Shown here piece by piece: positions 61,761 through 64,000 of a stretch of 64,000 nt of DNA. The position numbers and the translations under genes are program-made. Source of the stretch: Certhia americana (taxonomy: Eukaryota > Chordata > Aves > Passeriformes > Certhiidae); NCBI GenBank assembly GCA_018697195.1, contig CM031861.1:1520581-1584580 (forward strand). Direction: 5' to 3'. The notes under the pieces are model-generated. The model made no database searches, had not been told where the DNA came from, and was given only the letters and a program-made list of their open reading frames with translations. The number at the start of each line of letters is the position of its first letter. The stretch's first letter is position 1.

Positions 61761-61797
61761 AAAAATTAAAAAAATTAAAAAAAAAAAAAAAAAGAAA
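61696..61797 (+). repeat. About 100-nt poly-A-rich tract inside the CCND1 3' UTR
   Basis: The tract is nearly pure A, broken by single C, G and TT interruptions, and is flanked by unique UTR sequence on both sides. It is an obvious internal-priming site for oligo-dT and may cause false 3' ends in transcript data. Its true length is uncertain because homopolymers assemble poorly. Confidence 0.85.
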
Positions 61798-61911
61798 AAG
61801 ACAAAAGAAAAGGAGTGGATGCTCCATTTTTATTGAGCTGCTATGGATAAATTCCCAGCATGGTTTGAAAAAAAATTAACATTGCTTTTCTGTATCTTTG
61901 TCATTGTGTTT

Positions 61912-61919
61912 TGCTGCTA
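61912..61919 (+). promoter_or_regulatory. Candidate miR-15/16-family site 1 in 3' UTR
   Basis: TGCTGCTA is an 8-mer match to the miR-15/16/195 seed. Cyclin D1 is an established mammalian target of this family. Activity here is inference. Confidence 0.5.
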
Positions 61920-62104
61920 TTTTGTGGATCAGATTTTTTTTTTTTTTTTGTTATACAATGTCATATACTGCCATGTAATAGGTTTTAATTTTCTCATAGA
62001 AAATTATATTATTGACATCATCTTTTTTTTGTAGATTTTTTATGTGATCAATTTTTACTTAATGTGATTACTGCTCTATTCCAAAAAAGGTTCCTGTTTC
62101 ACAA

Positions 62105-62111
62105 TACCTCA
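62105..62111 (+). promoter_or_regulatory. Candidate let-7 site 1 in 3' UTR
   Basis: TACCTCA is a 7mer-A1 match to the let-7/miR-98 seed. A second identical word lies at 62,909. Confidence 0.35.
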
Positions 62112-62751
62112 TATTTCAGTTACCCGTGTCTAGACCAGGTTTTGATGTTCTTACAGTGCCTCATAGTTCTACTGCAAACGGAAATGCATCGAACGTTGCT
62201 CTGAATGGGTCTCTGCATTAATTTAAAAACCAGCAGACATTTCAGAAGATCAAGTAATGTCAAGGGTTGGTTGTTTTTTGGGGTTTTGTTTTTGGGTGGG
62301 GTTTTTTTTGTTTGGTTTTATTTTGTTGAGTTTTTTGTTTTGTTTTGTTTTTTTTTTTGTTTTGTTTTGGTTTTTTGTTACGCATTTTATAAAGCTGGAT
62401 TCCTTTGTCTGATCTGGGGTTTATTATCATAGTAGTTTTAAGCTGTGTTATTAGCCACATTGATATATGAAAGGTGCATTATAATATAACTCTTGTGTAC
62501 CACCTGATGTGGGTCTCCCTCAGTTGGGACACATCATTTGGTATGATAGGTTATCTTCTGGAACTCTAAGTATTTTGTGTGTTTAATCTGTTATGATATA
62601 CTAGGGGGTTTTTGTTTGTTTTGGTTTTGTTTTGGATTTTTTTTTTTTTTTTTTAATTATAGCATAATGCTAATTTAAAAAAAAAGCCTGTAAATCTCAT
62701 AAGCCAGCTAACAGATTTGTACGCTGAAGAATAATCTAGCTGTTGCCTGTA

Positions 62752-62759
62752 TGCTGCTA
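62752..62759 (+). promoter_or_regulatory. Candidate miR-15/16-family site 2 in 3' UTR
   Basis: This is a second 8-mer TGCTGCTA, in the context GTATGCTGCTAAACC, about 840 nt after the first. Two sites for one family in a single 3' UTR strengthen the case for real targeting. Confidence 0.55.
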
Positions 62760-62908
62760 AACCAAAACAGAATTAGAACTCATTTTGAGGCAAACGCAGT
62801 TAAGATCCTACATAGTGCATAAATAAGCATTGCAATGCTACTAGCAGTCGCAGGACCCAGGAGGACTGGATACATTCTGTCCAAATTTCAGGAACATTTC
62901 TTACTGCT

Positions 62909-62915
62909 TACCTCA
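62909..62915 (+). promoter_or_regulatory. Candidate let-7 site 2 in 3' UTR
   Basis: This is a second TACCTCA 7mer-A1 match to let-7, in the context GCTTACCTCATAAAA, near the 3' end of the UTR. Confidence 0.35.
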
Positions 62916-63258
62916 TAAAACACTTCTGTTCGTGGCATCTCTGTGTCTCTGAACCAAACATGATTATTGAGTTTAGTTCTTGTTGGGTTTATTATGTGTT
63001 ACACTGAGTGGCAGTGTGTACTGCAAACTTCTTTAAAATATTGTATGTACTGATAAAGGCCAAATCCAGATAAGTGGGTTCACGTGCCAACAGAGATGCT
63101 TTATTTGTCACGTTATTATAACAATCTGTAGTAAGCAAAAGCAATTCAGATTTGTACATTTTTATATTGTACTTATTGGCATCACTGGTCTGAAATGCAC
63201 ATTTTCACCAACAGACCTGTAACAGACAAGTTTCCAGCAAAGAAATCTAAAGTCTAGA

Positions 63259-63264
63259 AATAAA
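63259..63264 (+). terminator. CCND1: CCND1 distal polyadenylation signal
   Basis: AATAAA in the context TAGAAATAAAATTGG is followed by cleavage-region sequence and then a T-rich downstream element (63,284-63,322), which is the expected arrangement. Cleavage probably falls about 15-25 nt downstream. A further AATAAA at about 63,790 lies in what I take to be the 3' flank. Confidence 0.7.
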
Positions 63265-63283
63265 ATTGGTAAAACCCAACTGT

Positions 63284-63952
63284 TGTCATCTTTTAATTTA
63301 CTTACTTTTTTTTTTTTTTTTTAATTGCCTTGAAAATGCTGAATTGTTGTAACTCCCTGGTGCTGTGAGTAAAGCACATGACATTTTCTAGGTTTGACTC
63401 TCGACCTTTTAGAAGGTGAAGACCTTATGTTGTTATTTTAGGAAACCGTGGGTGTTTCGAGCCATGGGTAGGTAACTGCCTGCCTGTCACACCAACGTAT
63501 CTTTTTAAAGAAGCAAAACATTTTTTTCCTGCATGAAGACTTTATTTTTTAACATCAAAGGAAATTAGTCAGAGTCAAATGCCCTTTGGTGGTTCATGTG
63601 AATAAGGGGTAAAACAAAGCAGGTGTTGGACAGCATAGAATGCTTGCTGGTACTTTCTCATCAGTGGAAGGTTTTGTGTCCTAGAAGACCTTTACAGAAG
63701 ACAGTTGGTTTTAAAAAGCTTTTTTTTTTTAAGCTGTCTTCTCTGTACCTTCCCCTCAGACACAGCTTCTACAGCTAAGATAATAAGGAATAAACCTGAA
63801 AAACATTAAAGCTTACTAAAAGTATGTAAAAAAAGAACTGGACATGGGACAGGAATTAGATATTATTACAAAGTAAAATGAGGGGGAAAAAAAATGTAAC
63901 CTGTCTTCCAATAGATACACATTCCACAATAACTCTGAAAATGGAAGGTGCA
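63284..63952. other. CCND1 3' flank, no supported gene
   Basis: A T-rich tract (63,307-63,322) follows the cleavage region, then comes ordinary sequence with a second AATAAA near 63,790. In other vertebrates LTO1 (ORAOV1) and FGF19 follow CCND1, but no exon of either can be recognised here. Confidence 0.6.

Positions 63953-64000
<48 letters not shown>
63953..64000 (+). repeat. (ATT)n microsatellite reaching the window edge
   Basis: At least 15 ATT units run to the last base, so the true length is not visible. It lies in the CCND1 3' flank and is the reverse-complement motif of the AAT repeat near the promoter. Confidence 0.9.

Larger units (their letters stand above)
59781..63283 (+). other. 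CCND1: CCND1 3' UTR
   Basis: The sequence from the TAA stop to just past the polyadenylation signal at 63,259 is about 3.5 kb, close to the long mammalian CCND1 3' UTR. It is AT-rich with many T and A tracts (60,226-60,256; 60,478-60,507; 61,510-61,530; 61,696-61,797), a GT-rich stretch (62,265-62,375) and AU-rich words such as TATTTATTG near 61,221. Candidate microRNA sites are listed separately. An early AATAAA at 59,976 could give a short isoform, but nothing else supports that. Confidence 0.8.

Noticed and set aside
1..64000. CRISPR arrays, prokaryotic operons, tRNA or rRNA genes, phage or plasmid functions
   Set aside because: The window is a vertebrate nuclear locus with a spliced gene. 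No regularly spaced short repeats with unique spacers and no tRNA or rRNA sequence were seen.
63284..64000. Start of the expected downstream neighbour (LTO1)
   Set aside because: No ORF or exon in this flank resembles it. The neighbour presumably lies beyond the window.

Overview
The window looks like an avian nuclear chromosome segment, probably from a songbird, carrying the cell-cycle gene CCND1 (cyclin D1) on the + strand. The basis is: an intact five-exon, 292-codon cyclin D1 with vertebrate exon phases; one CR1 LINE 3' tail; a probable ERV solo LTR; a few decayed MIR-like SINEs; and overall low repeat density. The species assignment is inference. No other protein-coding gene can be supported on either strand.

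Layout. (1) About 1-34,200 is gene-poor upstream DNA. It holds ancient SINE fossils, a probable solo LTR at about 8.04-8.52 kb, microsatellites, a CpG-rich block at 17.75-18.34 kb that runs into a poly-T tract and a 100-N gap (18,360-18,459), a CR1 tail near 30.5 kb, a 46-bp minisatellite at 32.88-33.17 kb, and several blocks that resemble conserved non-coding elements. (2) About 34,250-46,000 is anomalous. Two head-to-tail versions of a roughly 6.4-6.5 kb segment (about 34.9-41.34 kb and about 41.34-47.72 kb) align throughout but differ by dense 1-3 base indels and substitutions. The first version contains a scrambled second copy of the CCND1 promoter and exon 1. The second contains a 10-N gap inside an (AAT)n tract, then becomes clean and carries the real promoter and exon 1. 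The best reading is a false tandem duplication made from overlapping, uncorrected long-read contig ends rather than a biological duplication. (3) 46,246-63,283 is CCND1: a TATA-less promoter with octamer, TCF/LEF and CRE motifs, five coding exons (46578-46775, 48504-48719, 49266-49425, 54443-54591, 59625-59780) and a 3' UTR of about 3.5 kb with candidate sites for miR-15/16, miR-17/20, miR-19, miR-26, miR-193 and let-7. (4) 63.28-64.0 kb is the downstream flank, ending in an (ATT)n microsatellite cut by the window edge.

Function. The only gene product is cyclin D1, the regulatory subunit of CDK4/6 that starts RB phosphorylation in G1. The visible regulatory logic is mitogen/Wnt/cAMP-type promoter input through the CRE and TCF motifs, post-transcriptional control through a long U- and A-rich 3' UTR, and protein turnover through the C-terminal Thr-Pro degron. 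I did not find a new biological system. The most consequential observation is the indel-ridden duplicate of the CCND1 promoter and exon 1, which would mislead gene-copy, promoter and CpG-island analyses if taken at face value.
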